NCBI RefSeq assembly: GCF_017301635.1
Contig: NZ_CP071091.1
Location: 4,414,001 to 4,478,000, forward strand
Direction: 5' to 3'
Source: Myxococcus landrumus
Lineage (GTDB): Bacteria > Myxococcota > Myxococcia > Myxococcales > Myxococcaceae
Length of the DNA: 64,000 bases
This document shows, in pieces, positions 27,460-36,071 of this stretch. Below the pieces are notes generated by a model, which was given only the letters and a program-made list of their open reading frames with translations, searched no databases and had not been told where the DNA came from. The translations under genes and the position numbers were made by a program. The first letter of the stretch is position 1; each line of letters begins with the position of its first letter.

Positions 27460-28011
27460 CTACATATGCGGCTTATGTGAGTTGACGTGTTGAAGGACCT
27501 GTTTCGCGCGAGCGCGCGGAGAGCCTTCGACGACGAGCACCTCGACGCCGAGCGCGTACGGGTCATCGAGGAGGAGCGCCCTCAGCGCCTCGTCCACCGC
27601 GAGGCGCAGGTCCTCGTCTTCCGAAGAGGAGAGCGCAATCCGGTCCGGCTGCTCAATCCCCACCCACACAATCAAATCCAACGACTGGAGGGCGGCGCGG
27701 ACGCGGGGCAGCCATGAATCCAGATCGAAGGCCTCGGAGTCCTCATGGGCTTGCAGGTAGCCGATGAAGTCCACGGGGCAGCGGTCGAACAACACATCCG
27801 CCCCAGTCTCCGTGTCGCCCAGGTTGTCGATGGACCGGGAGAGCTGGGCCTCGAAGTCCTCGACGGAGGGGGGCGACGCGAACTCGTAGCCCTCTTCCTC
27901 CATCTCGAGATAGGGCTCGTCCACCGTCGCGTAGGTGGGGAGCAGGTCGGAGAGTTCTTCGACGAGGGTGGTCTTCCCCACGCGGTGGGTGCCGGAGAAT
28001 GCGATGCGCAT
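27460..28011 (-). CDS. P-loop ATPase/kinase (AAA_28-like)
   Basis: Protein of 183 residues. The N-terminus holds a Walker A motif GTHRVGKTT (residues 7-15), and DVLFDRCPVDFIGYL matches the DRxxxD segment of nucleoside/NMN-kinase-like P-loop proteins (AAA_28). It should phosphorylate a small substrate with ATP in the cytoplasm; the substrate is unknown. It starts 12 bases after the GST stop, so the two are probably co-transcribed. Confidence 0.7.
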   Translation of the reverse strand: MRIAFSGTHRVGKTTLVEELSDLLPTYATVDEPYLEMEEEGYEFASPPSVEDFEAQLSRSIDNLGDTETGADVLFDRCPVDFIGYLQAHEDSEAFDLDSWLPRVRAALQSLDLIVWVGIEQPDRIALSSSEDEDLRLAVDEALRALLLDDPYALGVEVLVVEGSPRARAKQVLQHVNSHKPHM

Positions 28012-28022
28012 GCGCGAGCGTT

Positions 28023-28778
28023 CTATCCCGTGACGCGTGGCTCGTGGCGGACCAGATGGGCTGTCATCAGACGTGCGCGCCATTGGAGCAGGTCGGAGAA
28101 CTCCGCCGCCAAGGCCGCATCGCTCCAGCAGCGGCGCGCCGCGGGGCCCAGCGGTGGCTGGATGGACGCGGCCGGAGCGAGGGCCTCCAGCACCACGACC
28201 ATGGTGATGTCGGCATAGGTGAAGTGGCCGAACAGGTGCTCGCCGCCCGCGTCACGCAGGCCGGCACGGGTCCGCTCCAGCGCGTGTCGAAGGGAGCCGG
28301 GCACCACCAGGTCGCGATACTTGCGGTCGAGTCGACGCGCGGCGTCGCGGGCGATGAACCGCAGGGGACGGCGGAGCACCCGAGGGAGAATCGCGGCGGA
28401 GGCCTCGTCGAGCGCCTCCGGGTCCGACAGCGTGCGGAGCACCACGCGGGTCCGAGCTTCGGCGAGCGCGGCCTCGCTGAGGGTGTTCCAGGAGGCCATC
28501 GCGTCGAAATCGCCGAGCCGGCCGTCACCCGCCTGACGCGCGGCGAAGCGAGCGATGTCCCAAGAGCCTCGCACGACCTCCGCGCCCGCGAGCAGCACGG
28601 GCACCGACACCGTGCCCGACCATTGCCGCATGCGCCAGCGAAGCCACGGCTCGCTCAGCGTGGGGACGTACTCGCGATAGGCGAACGCGACGCCGCAATA
28701 CTCCAAGGCCCACCGAGCCTTCTGCGTCCAGGGAGAAAAGGCTTCGCCGACCAGCGTGGGGACGACGGCATGCGGCAT
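28023..28778 (-). CDS. Glutathione S-transferase family protein
   Basis: Protein of 251 residues. The N-terminal 80 residues form a thioredoxin-like domain (TLVGEAFSPWTQKARWALEY, then VSVPVLLAGAEVVRGSWDIA with the cis-Pro SVPVL motif). The remainder is the all-helical GST domain (HLFGHFTYADITMVVVLEAL, with a Tyr-Ala-Asp in place of the usual S-x-AD). Some members conjugate glutathione to electrophiles; others have non-catalytic roles. It is the first gene of a pair with the kinase-like gene. Confidence 0.82.
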   Translation of the reverse strand: MPHAVVPTLVGEAFSPWTQKARWALEYCGVAFAYREYVPTLSEPWLRWRMRQWSGTVSVPVLLAGAEVVRGSWDIARFAARQAGDGRLGDFDAMASWNTLSEAALAEARTRVVLRTLSDPEALDEASAAILPRVLRRPLRFIARDAARRLDRKYRDLVVPGSLRHALERTRAGLRDAGGEHLFGHFTYADITMVVVLEALAPAASIQPPLGPAARRCWSDAALAAEFSDLLQWRARLMTAHLVRHEPRVTG

Positions 28779-28864
28779 GGCAGGGCTCCGTCCGCGCGAG
28801 GGGCATTCGCGTCACCCCACTCTACCTGGCTCGCGCGCTGGGAGCCGCTGCCCGTGCCGCCACG

Positions 28865-30295
28865 TCAGGGCTGCGCCAGCACCTCGGCGGCCGCACGCTC
28901 ACCCGCGCGAATGGCGCCGTCGAGATAGCCACACCAGACTCCCGAGGTCTCAGTGCCCGCCCAGTGGATGCGCCCCGTGGGGGCCTTGAGCGCACTGCCC
29001 CACGACGACATCAGGCCCGGAGGCAGCGGAGAGACGCAGCCCGCGCTCCACGCCTCGCGTGCCCAGTCCTGCTCCAGGTAGTCCCGAGGCGCTCGCGCCT
29101 GCTCGCCAAAGAGCTTCACGACGTCCTCGATGACCCGCGCACGCCGGACCGCCGCGGGCAGCCGCGCCGCCGTGGGACTCACGAAGGCCAACAGGACCCC
29201 CACCGCGCCATCCGCCGGCGTGCTGTCGAACGTCAGCTCCACCACCCCCGAGTCCGTGAAGCCCACCCCCGCGAGCCCCTGGTCTCGCCAGAAGGGACGG
29301 TCGAAGACGAGGTGCACCTTGAAGCCAGCACTCGCGCCCCAGTACCGCTGGAGGGCCTCGCGCTGGCGCGGCAGCTCGGGCGTGAAGTCGATGCGCTGCA
29401 CGTCCCTGGGCATCATCGCGACGATGGCGCGGCGTGCGCGCACCAGCCCCGCGTCGGAGTGAATCACCACGGAGTCCGTGCACCAGCCCTTGATGCGGCG
29501 AACGGGCGCCCCCAACACGACGCTGCCCGCGAGCTCCTCCGCGAGGCGCAGCGAGAGTGCCTGTGCACCGCCCTCCAACCGGTACTGCTGCGCCCCCTCG
29601 TTGAGCTCCGCGAAGCCTCCCGCGGAATGCAGGTAGAAGAGGAACCAGAGCAGGGAGACGTTCTCGGGGCTGGCGCTCAACGTCGTTCCAATCGTCCCGG
29701 CCACCGCGCCCCGCGCCTCTTCCCCGACATTGTTCGCGTTCAGCCAGTCCGCGACGCTCTGGGCATCCAGCAGCGCGGCCCCTGGAGCACTCCATGGCGC
29801 TTCGAGCGGGACCTGCCGGGCGAGGTTCTCCAGCACCGCCTGGAGGTGCAGTGTCTCCGCGCCCGGAACCTCCTTCTCGAACGTGACCCGCGTGCCGTTG
29901 ACGTGGGCGACGCGCAGTCCGGTCTCGTGCTGAGCAATCCGCGGGATTCCCAGCTCATCCGCGAGCGCCATCACGCGCGTCTGGCTCCCGCCCACCCACT
30001 GTCCACCGCCGTCGACCTGGCGATTCCCCACGGTGCGCTGGTTCAAGGTGCGGCCACCCACCCGGTCCCTCGCATCGAGCACCACGACACTGCACCCAGC
30101 ACGAGCGAGCATCCGTGCCGCACTCAAGCCAGACAGCCCCGCGCCCACGACGGCGACATCGACCTCCCGGACGCGGGGATGCGCGAGCCCCTCGCGACTT
30201 CCCAGCACGGAGACCGCACAGGTCGCCGCAGGCCACTTCAGCAAGGACCGCCGTGAAATCGAAACCAGGGCACCCATCCGATTGAGGCGCTTCAT
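28865..30295 (-). CDS. Flavin monoamine oxidase family protein, Tat-exported
   Basis: Protein of 476 residues. The start at 30295 has GGGAG five bases upstream. SISRRSLLKW is a twin-arginine signal, so the folded flavoprotein should be exported. VAVVGAGLSGLSAARML is the FAD Rossmann motif, VGGRTLNQ the second FAD motif, and IHWAGTETSGVWCGYLDGAI the C-terminal FAD-binding segment of amine oxidases. It should oxidise a primary or secondary amine to an aldehyde, giving peroxide. A palindrome identical to that before the FadR-type gene sits just upstream, so repression by that regulator is likely. Confidence 0.88.
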   Translation of the reverse strand: MKRLNRMGALVSISRRSLLKWPAATCAVSVLGSREGLAHPRVREVDVAVVGAGLSGLSAARMLARAGCSVVVLDARDRVGGRTLNQRTVGNRQVDGGGQWVGGSQTRVMALADELGIPRIAQHETGLRVAHVNGTRVTFEKEVPGAETLHLQAVLENLARQVPLEAPWSAPGAALLDAQSVADWLNANNVGEEARGAVAGTIGTTLSASPENVSLLWFLFYLHSAGGFAELNEGAQQYRLEGGAQALSLRLAEELAGSVVLGAPVRRIKGWCTDSVVIHSDAGLVRARRAIVAMMPRDVQRIDFTPELPRQREALQRYWGASAGFKVHLVFDRPFWRDQGLAGVGFTDSGVVELTFDSTPADGAVGVLLAFVSPTAARLPAAVRRARVIEDVVKLFGEQARAPRDYLEQDWAREAWSAGCVSPLPPGLMSSWGSALKAPTGRIHWAGTETSGVWCGYLDGAIRAGERAAAEVLAQP

Positions 30296-30307
30296 CAGGA
30301 CTCCCAT

Positions 30308-30320
30308 CTTGGTTACCAAG
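30308..30320. promoter_or_regulatory. FadR-type operator at the amine oxidase gene
   Basis: CTTGGTTACCAAG, arms TTGGT/ACCAA around one T. The same 13 bases occur upstream of the GntR/FadR gene at 31069-31081. It lies 12 bases before the amine oxidase ATG, overlapping an upstream in-frame ATG, where a bound repressor would block transcription. Confidence 0.75.
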
Positions 30321-30367
30321 TTGAGGAAACAAGCCAATACACACACCGGTGCCGGCCCACACCGGGT

Positions 30368-31054
30368 TCAGCGGGAAGCAGGGGCGAACGTCGGACGAAT
30401 GGTCGCGAGGTAGAAGGGAACCGGGTCCTGGCGCGACAGCAGTTGCTTGGCGAGCACGTGGTAGAACCAGCGCAGCTCGTCGGCCTTGCCATCGAGCGGC
30501 GCGCTCGGGTCCGCCCAGCGCTCCCACAAGGCCATCTCCATCCGCATGATTTGGTTCCGGCCCATCTCGGTGACGTGCCGCCAGAAGTCCGTATCGAGCT
30601 GGCGGGCCCGGGCCTCGGACGGCTGCGTGGGACACGCCTCGACGAACGCGAGCAAGGCGCGCCGCTCTTCGTCGGTCGCCTTCCGGTGCGCGGCGTCGAG
30701 CATCATCACCACGTACAGGAGCCGGTACTCGACCAGCTCCTCCCGGAGCCGGGCACCGCCGCCCCGGAGACGTGAGCCGTAGCGGAAGAGCAGCTCGAGC
30801 GCCCGGGCATCCGCCGCGGCGACATCGAGCACGCGGGAGGCCCCGCCTTGCCGTGCCTCGACGAGTCCGGCGTCCACCAGCGTGTGCACCGCCTGTCGCG
30901 CGATGATGCGTGACACGCCATGCGTCTCCGCGAGGACTCGCTCCGGAGGAAGAGGGTCCCCCTCCTTGAGCTTGCCGTCGAAGATGGCGATGCACAGCGC
31001 CTCGAGCACCACCTCCGCGGCACGCTGCGGCTTCTGACGGGACGAGCTGGACAC
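30368..31054 (-). CDS. GntR/FadR-family transcriptional regulator
   Basis: Protein of 228 residues from GTG 31054. I chose this start because the operator at 31068-31082 lies upstream of it; the frame continues to 31108 but would translate the operator. Residues 5-75 are the GntR winged helix (GDPLPPERVLAETHGVSRIIARQAVHTL is cut here: key part PPERVLAETHGVSR), and the C-terminal 140 residues are a helical FCD ligand domain. It likely represses itself and the downstream amine oxidase, relieved by an amine or its product; the ligand is inferred. Confidence 0.88.
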   Translation of the reverse strand: MSSSSRQKPQRAAEVVLEALCIAIFDGKLKEGDPLPPERVLAETHGVSRIIARQAVHTLVDAGLVEARQGGASRVLDVAAADARALELLFRYGSRLRGGGARLREELVEYRLLYVVMMLDAAHRKATDEERRALLAFVEACPTQPSEARARQLDTDFWRHVTEMGRNQIMRMEMALWERWADPSAPLDGKADELRWFYHVLAKQLLSRQDPVPFYLATIRPTFAPASR

Positions 31055-31067
31055 GCCGTTATCTCTA

Positions 31068-31082
31068 ACTTGGTTACCAAGT
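31068..31082. promoter_or_regulatory. FadR-type operator at the regulator gene
   Basis: ACTTGGTTACCAAGT, seven-base arms around a central T, 13 bases upstream of the regulator's GTG start. It matches the TGGT-n-ACCA pattern of FadR-subfamily sites and is duplicated before the amine oxidase. Confidence 0.75.
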
Positions 31083-31096
31083 GACGTCAAATCAAT

Positions 31097-31144
31097 GAAG
31101 GGCCACATGGGCGCGTCAGAGCAGCACGCCCGCTGTGGCCCTTC
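31097..31144 (-). terminator. Long hairpin between DUF808 gene and FadR-type regulator
   Basis: GAAGGGCCAC pairs with GTGGCCCTTC over 10 bases, and inside it GGGCG pairs with CGCCC. It lies 12 bases beyond the DUF808 stop, and on the minus strand is followed by ATTGATTTGA, a T-rich tail, so it is a good intrinsic terminator. Confidence 0.75.
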
Positions 31145-31156
31145 AGGTGCTGCCCG

Positions 31157-32098
31157 CTACTTCGCGCTCTTGCCCTTCTTCAGCAGCTTCTGGCCCACGG
31201 TGAAGACAATCACCGTCACGGCGCCAGCGCCCAGGCCCACCGCGGCGTTGAGCAGCATGGACGCAAGCCCGCCCAGGACGCTGCCCACACCCGGCACCGT
31301 CGAGGCCCAGGCGGTGAAGGACTCCTCCGCGTGGTGCAGGCCGGAGATGCCGTGCACGAGGATGCCGCCACCCACCAGGAACATGGCCGCCGTCCCCGCC
31401 ACGGAGAGGAACTTCATCAGCATCGGCGCCGCGCGGAGGATGCCCGCGCCCAGGCTGCGCTGGAAGGAGCCCGTCTGACGGGTGAGGTACAGGCCCGCGT
31501 CGTCCAGCTTCACGATGCCCGCCACCAGCCCATACACGCCCACCGTCATGATGAGCGCGATGCCCACCAGGACCGAGACGCGGGTGGCGAAGGTCGCCGC
31601 CGCCACCGTGCCCAGGGTGATGGCGATGATTTCCGCGGAGAGGATGAAGTCGGTGCGCACCGCACCCTTGATCTTGTCCTTCTCCAACGCCACCAGGTCC
31701 ACGTTCGGATTCGCCAACGCCTCCCGCAGCTCCGCGCGGTGCTCCTGGTCCTCCTCCTCGCTGTGCAGGAACTTGTGCGCCAGCTTCTCGAAGCCCTCGA
31801 AGCAGAGGAACGCACCGCCCACCATCAACAGCGGCGTCACCAGCCAGGGCGCCAGCGCGCTGATGGCCAGCGCCGCGGGCACCAGGATGGCCTTGTTGAC
31901 CAACGAGCCCTTCGCCACCGCCCACACCACCGGCAGCTCGCGGTCCGCGCTCACTCCCGTCACCTGCTGGGCGTTGAGCGCCAGGTCGTCTCCAAGCACG
32001 CCCGCCGTCTTTTTCGCCGCCACCTTCGTCAGGATGGAGACGTCATCCAGGATGGTCGCGATGTCGTCGATGAGCGCAAATAGACTGCTGCCTGCCAT
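31157..32098 (-). CDS. DUF808 (YedI-type) membrane protein
   Basis: Protein of 313 residues from ATG 32098. The start [20 protein letters not shown] and the following stretch [20 protein letters not shown] are the hallmark of the DUF808/YedI family. Seven or so hydrophobic segments follow, and the C-terminus ends with a basic tail (KKGKSAK). It is an inner-membrane protein of unknown function. It stands alone with a strong hairpin after it. Confidence 0.88.
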   Translation of the reverse strand: MAGSSLFALIDDIATILDDVSILTKVAAKKTAGVLGDDLALNAQQVTGVSADRELPVVWAVAKGSLVNKAILVPAALAISALAPWLVTPLLMVGGAFLCFEGFEKLAHKFLHSEEEDQEHRAELREALANPNVDLVALEKDKIKGAVRTDFILSAEIIAITLGTVAAATFATRVSVLVGIALIMTVGVYGLVAGIVKLDDAGLYLTRQTGSFQRSLGAGILRAAPMLMKFLSVAGTAAMFLVGGGILVHGISGLHHAEESFTAWASTVPGVGSVLGGLASMLLNAAVGLGAGAVTVIVFTVGQKLLKKGKSAK

Positions 32099-32275
32099 GG
32101 AGATCTTCCGGGCTGAAGGGTGGAACGTCGTCTTGCGACCCTCCTGGATTAGCACACTGGAGCATCCAGGGCACGGGCTCACCTACATCCGCCCCCATGC
32201 ATGGCCCCTGGGGAAACGGAGGCCGCCAGCACGCCTGGCGGCCCCCGACCCACAGCACGCGAAGACGCCGCCGCG

Positions 32276-32998
32276 TCACTCCCCCAACGGGCGGACGTCG
32301 ATTTCACGGACCTTCACGACCGCGCCGAAGCGCGCCGACCACTCGACGGCCTCCGCCAGCGACGGCAGGTCGAGAATCGCGTAGCCCGCGACCAGCTCCT
32401 TCGACTCCGCGAACGGTCCATCGAGGACCGAGTGCCGGTCGCCCTCGAAGTGGATGCGAGAGCCCCTCCGCGTGCTCGTGAGCTCGGCGGAGACCTGGAG
32501 CGCCCCCGCGCGGGTCATCTCGTCGATGAGCCCCTTCAACTTCTCCGCGTGCCACGGCTCCCGAGGCAGGTCCTTCTCCGAGCGCTCATCCGCCATGTGC
32601 AGCGACAAGAAGCGCAGCGGCGCGTTCTCCGGCTTCGGCGCCATGCCCAAATCCCACGGCTCCTTGACGGCCCCCAGCACGAGCTCGACGTCGCCCACCG
32701 CCGCCGCGAACTTGTCGCACCAGGAGAGCGCCTCCTCCTTCGACCTCACGCACATGAGCGTGAAGCCAGCCACGCGCTCCTTCAGGTCCGCGAACGGGCC
32801 CTTCGTGAGGGTCCGCAGGCCCTTCTTGTAGGCCAGGTGCATCCGCTGCGACGTCGGCTGGAGCCCTTCGCCCGAGACGAAGATTCCCTTCTGAAACGCC
32901 TCCCCGATGAGCCGCCCAATCCCCTCCATCACCTCGGGCGTCGGCGGGGCCCCCGTCTCCATCTCCTCCGTCACCTTGTGCATGACCATGAACCGCAT
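32276..32998 (-). CDS. Tandem YCII-domain protein
   Basis: Protein of 240 residues from ATG 32998 with AGGAGG eight bases upstream. Two YCII/DGPF domains follow each other: residues 1-115 (MRFMVMHKVTEEM, then RTLTKGPFADLKERVAGF) and residues 120-240 (RFLSLHM, then DGPFAESKELVAGYAILDL). The DGPF-type loop and the following strand pattern are clear in both. Such proteins are often partners of ECF sigma factors, but none is adjacent here. Biochemical role unknown. Confidence 0.85.
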   Translation of the reverse strand: MRFMVMHKVTEEMETGAPPTPEVMEGIGRLIGEAFQKGIFVSGEGLQPTSQRMHLAYKKGLRTLTKGPFADLKERVAGFTLMCVRSKEEALSWCDKFAAAVGDVELVLGAVKEPWDLGMAPKPENAPLRFLSLHMADERSEKDLPREPWHAEKLKGLIDEMTRAGALQVSAELTSTRRGSRIHFEGDRHSVLDGPFAESKELVAGYAILDLPSLAEAVEWSARFGAVVKVREIDVRPLGE

Positions 32999-33091
32999 CG
33001 TGTGTGCCTCCTGAATCGAGCCTGGCCGAATGCCTTGCCTCTGCCACGGCGACGAACCCACCGGAAGCGAATCGACACGGACGCCCAATCC

Positions 33092-33104
33092 TCCGGATTC
33101 CGGA
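33092..33104. promoter_or_regulatory. Short palindrome in the YCII/AKR divergent promoter region
   Basis: TCCGGA-T-TCCGGA, six-base arms around one base, in the 299-base gap between divergent genes. The downstream AATAAAC makes the area slightly AT-rich. It could be an operator; no adjacent regulator gene is available as its binder. I see no other feature in this gap. Confidence 0.3.
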
Positions 33105-33297
33105 ATAAACTCCACCCACTTCCCCAGGATTTTCAGCGGGTTGCGCGAGCACGGGCCTCGGAGTTCCTGGCGGGGAGCACCTGTGAATTCAGCGCCCAGG
33201 CACTGTGCCACGCGTCCTGTTTCATCCCGGGGGGCGTGGCCGCTACATGACGCGCCGTCGGCCAGAGCAGCCACAGCGGCCGGAAATGGAGCAAGTC

Positions 33298-34356
33298 ATG
33301 GAGTATCGACGTCTAGGAGCCTCCGGGCTTCAGGTGCCTGTCCTCAGCTTCGGCGCGGGCACGTTTGGTGGGCAGGGGCCGCTGTTCAGCGCGTGGGGCG
33401 ACACGGGCGTCAGCGAGGCGCGGCGGCTGGTGGACCTCTGCCTCGAGGCGGGCGTGACGATGTTCGACACGGCCGATGTCTATTCGAATGGCGCGTCGGA
33501 GGAAGTGCTCGGCGCGGCCATCCAGGGGCGGCGCGAGCAGGTCCTCATCTCGACGAAGGCCTCGCTCCCCACGGGGGACGGGCCCCAGGACGCGGGCTCA
33601 TCCCGGGCCCGGCTCATCCGCGCGACGGAAGCGGCGCTGCGGCGGCTGGGCACGGACTACATCGACCTCTTCCAACTGCACGCCTTCGACGCGGGCACGC
33701 CCATCGAAGAGGTGCTCTCGACGCTGGACCAGCTCGTGCGGCAGGGGAAGATTCGCTACGTCGGCGTCTCGAACTTCGCGGGCTGGCAGCTCATGAAGTC
33801 GCTGGCCATCGCCGACCGCTACGGCTACCCGCGGTATGTCGTCCACCAGGCGTACTACTCGCTCGTCGGGCGGGATTACGAGTGGGAGCTCATGCCGCTC
33901 GCCGCCGACCAGAACGTCAGCGCGATGGTGTGGAGCCCGCTCGGCTGGGGCCGCCTCACCGGCAAGGTGCGGCGAGGCCAACCCCTGCCGAAGGAGAGCC
34001 GTCTCCACCAGACCGCCGACCTGAGCCCCGTCGTCGATGACGAGCACCTCTACCGCGTCATCGACGTGCTCGATGACATCGCGAAGGAGACGGGGAAGAG
34101 CGTCCCTCAAATCGCGCTGAACTGGCTGACGACCCGGCCGACCGTCGCCAGCGTCATCATCGGCGCGCGCAACGAGGCGCAGCTCCGCGACAACCTCGGC
34201 GCCGTGGGGTGGTCTCTCTCCCAGGAACACCTGGCGAAGCTCGAGGCCGTGAGCTTCCAGACGCCGCCCTACCCCTACACGCCCTACTACAACCTCGACG
34301 GCTTCACGCGGCTCAACCCGCCGCGCCTTCCTCGCCCGAAGGACGTGAAGCCGTAG
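33298..34356 (+). CDS. Aldo/keto reductase
   Basis: Protein of 352 residues from ATG 33298 (GGAG seven bases upstream; another ATG is at 33286). MEYRRLGASGLQVPVLSFG is the standard AKR start. The tetrad is visible: Asp in FDTADVYSNG with Tyr four residues on, Lys in LISTKASL, and His in FQLHAFD. The NADP-binding end IIGARNEAQLRDNLGAVGW is also typical. It should reduce aldehydes or ketones with NADPH in the cytoplasm. It converges on the next gene with a 4-base gap. Confidence 0.93.
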   Translation: MEYRRLGASGLQVPVLSFGAGTFGGQGPLFSAWGDTGVSEARRLVDLCLEAGVTMFDTADVYSNGASEEVLGAAIQGRREQVLISTKASLPTGDGPQDAGSSRARLIRATEAALRRLGTDYIDLFQLHAFDAGTPIEEVLSTLDQLVRQGKIRYVGVSNFAGWQLMKSLAIADRYGYPRYVVHQAYYSLVGRDYEWELMPLAADQNVSAMVWSPLGWGRLTGKVRRGQPLPKESRLHQTADLSPVVDDEHLYRVIDVLDDIAKETGKSVPQIALNWLTTRPTVASVIIGARNEAQLRDNLGAVGWSLSQEHLAKLEAVSFQTPPYPYTPYYNLDGFTRLNPPRLPRPKDVKP

Positions 34357-34360
34357 CCGT

Positions 34361-35038
34361 TCACCGTCGCCGGGCGTCGTCGCGCCACCAGCGCAGCGTC
34401 AGCCCGGCATGGCCGGCCATCGGACGACGGCCTCCGCTCAGCTCCATGGGAATCTCGAAGCCTCCCTCGGCGCGCACCTCGAGGTTGGGCTTCAGGCGAT
34501 ACGCGATGCCCAGCGAAGCCCCCGGAGCGGCCAGCAGATGCGAGCCATTGAACCGGCCTTGCAAGGCGGTCAGCGGCCCCGCGAAGGCCCCCGTCAGTGA
34601 CGCGCCGCCGGTGAGGGTCCACCTCCGGCTGACCCGCCAGTCCAGCAGCGCCTGCGCGCCGAGGCGCAGATTGACAGGCTCCGTGTAGTTGTTGGTGACG
34701 GGCACGTACCAGAGGCCCGCGCTGGGGGCGAACGACAGCGTCCAGGAAGGGCTCTCGAGGATGCGGTGCCGCGTTCCCAGCTCCAGCCCCAGCAGCGTGA
34801 GACGCCCACCCCAATCCCAGCCCTCACCCGCGCCCTTGCGAAAGTGGAGCTCGGGGTTGGGGAGATAGGCCTTCTCCCGGCCGTGCTCGAAGGCAATCGT
34901 GTTCATCGACACGCCGACTTCCGTCGTCCCCACGGGCGTCGTCGCCGCACCGAGGTTCCTCGCTCCGCTCAAACACCCCGGAGCCATCAGGAGGACTCCC
35001 CCCACCCACAAGGCCCGGGTGGCGAGCCGCGACCTCAT
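34361..35038 (-). CDS. Probable outer-membrane lipoprotein/beta-barrel-like protein
   Basis: Protein of 225 residues starting at ATG 35038 in an ATGA overlap with the nuclease-fold gene. The N-terminus (VGGVLLMAPGC) gives a lipobox with Cys at about residue 22. The rest alternates short amphipathic strands (WTLSFAPSAGLWYVPV, LRLGAQALLDWRV, LEVRAEGGFEIPM) and ends with LTLRWW, resembling a small outer-membrane barrel of myxobacterial type. Function unknown. Confidence 0.65.
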   Translation of the reverse strand: MRSRLATRALWVGGVLLMAPGCLSGARNLGAATTPVGTTEVGVSMNTIAFEHGREKAYLPNPELHFRKGAGEGWDWGGRLTLLGLELGTRHRILESPSWTLSFAPSAGLWYVPVTNNYTEPVNLRLGAQALLDWRVSRRWTLTGGASLTGAFAGPLTALQGRFNGSHLLAAPGASLGIAYRLKPNLEVRAEGGFEIPMELSGGRRPMAGHAGLTLRWWRDDARRR

Positions 35039-35853
35039 CGCGGCCATGCGAAGCGCACCCAGACCGGATGGTGGTCACTGCCCGCGGGGCGCCTGTCCAC
35101 GCCGCGCTCCAGCACCGGGAGCCCCTGGGAGAAGACATAGTCGAGCGGCAAGCCGCCAATCACCGAGTCCACGGTGTCCCCCACTCCCTCCGAAGCCCAC
35201 TGGAAGTTCCGCTTCGAGAACAGCTTCACGGTCTGCCCCTGGCTCCCCGGGTCGGAGGTGTTGAAGTCGCCGGCAATCACTCGCAGCGGTCCGCTTGCGT
35301 CGACCGCGTCGATGATGGCCTCCGCCTGGTCCAGCCGTCCGCCGAGTCCGACGATGGGCGTGGAGTTGTGCACCGAGACCAGCTCCACGGGCGTGCCATG
35401 GACATCCACCGTCGCGATGACGGCGATGCGCCGGCGCTGGTGGTACGGGTCGTCGTGGGGAAGGTGGAGCTTCCTGTCCGCGGTGATGGGCCAGCGGCTC
35501 AACAGGGCATTGCCGAAGTCACCGCCATCCACCTGCACGGAGGCCGGGTAATACACATAGGTCATCCCGAGCTCCCTCGCGATTCTGTCCACGGCGGGAG
35601 CGTCCATCTCCTGCATCGCGATGATGTCCGCGTCCGCGAGCGGAGAGCGCTTGAAGGCCGTGATGGCCTCGGTGACGTGTTCGGCGAAGGAGAGGTTGAA
35701 GGTGACGACGGTGAGCGAGGACGGCGCTTCCTCGGGGCCGGCGGCGGGGATTCGATGGTCTCCGCCGTACCGGGGCCCCTCCTCGTCCGTGTAGTTCTCC
35801 GCGAGCGGACACCCGGTCAGGAAGACAAGCAGGAGGAGCATCCAGGGGGACAT
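35035..35853 (-). CDS. Endonuclease/exonuclease/phosphatase-family lipoprotein
   Basis: Protein of 272 residues. From ATG 35853 the signal MSPWMLLLLVFLTGC has a lipobox Cys at residue 15; longer in-frame starts exist upstream. The catalytic pattern of the EEP fold is complete: TVVTFNLSF, the metal Glu in AMQEMD, VHNSTP, AGDFNTSD and the terminal SDHHPV. It could cleave DNA, RNA or phosphoesters outside the inner membrane. It is coupled to the barrel-like gene that follows. Confidence 0.82.
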   Translation of the reverse strand: MSPWMLLLLVFLTGCPLAENYTDEEGPRYGGDHRIPAAGPEEAPSSLTVVTFNLSFAEHVTEAITAFKRSPLADADIIAMQEMDAPAVDRIARELGMTYVYYPASVQVDGGDFGNALLSRWPITADRKLHLPHDDPYHQRRRIAVIATVDVHGTPVELVSVHNSTPIVGLGGRLDQAEAIIDAVDASGPLRVIAGDFNTSDPGSQGQTVKLFSKRNFQWASEGVGDTVDSVIGGLPLDYVFSQGLPVLERGVDRRPAGSDHHPVWVRFAWPR

Positions 35854-36071
35854 GCCACGCAGCCGTCGAAGATAGACAAGCGGACGAGCGCCGGGCGGGG
35901 CATGGGCAAGCAGCAAGGACAGACGCATCGCGCAACTGAACGAAATATGACGCAAAAGATTCCGTTCACCCGGGCATCAGGGCGTGCGCCGCTCCCTCCC
36001 GTGGAGTCAGGGCCACGGGGCAAGCGCATGCCTTGAGAGGAATTTCCCGGAACCCGTGGCAGACTGACGGC

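Noticed and set aside
32276-32998. YCII protein as partner of the ECF sigma factor at 44239
   Set aside because: They are 11 kb apart, and the sigma factor has an NTF2-like rather than the TPR extension typical of YCII-linked ECF42.
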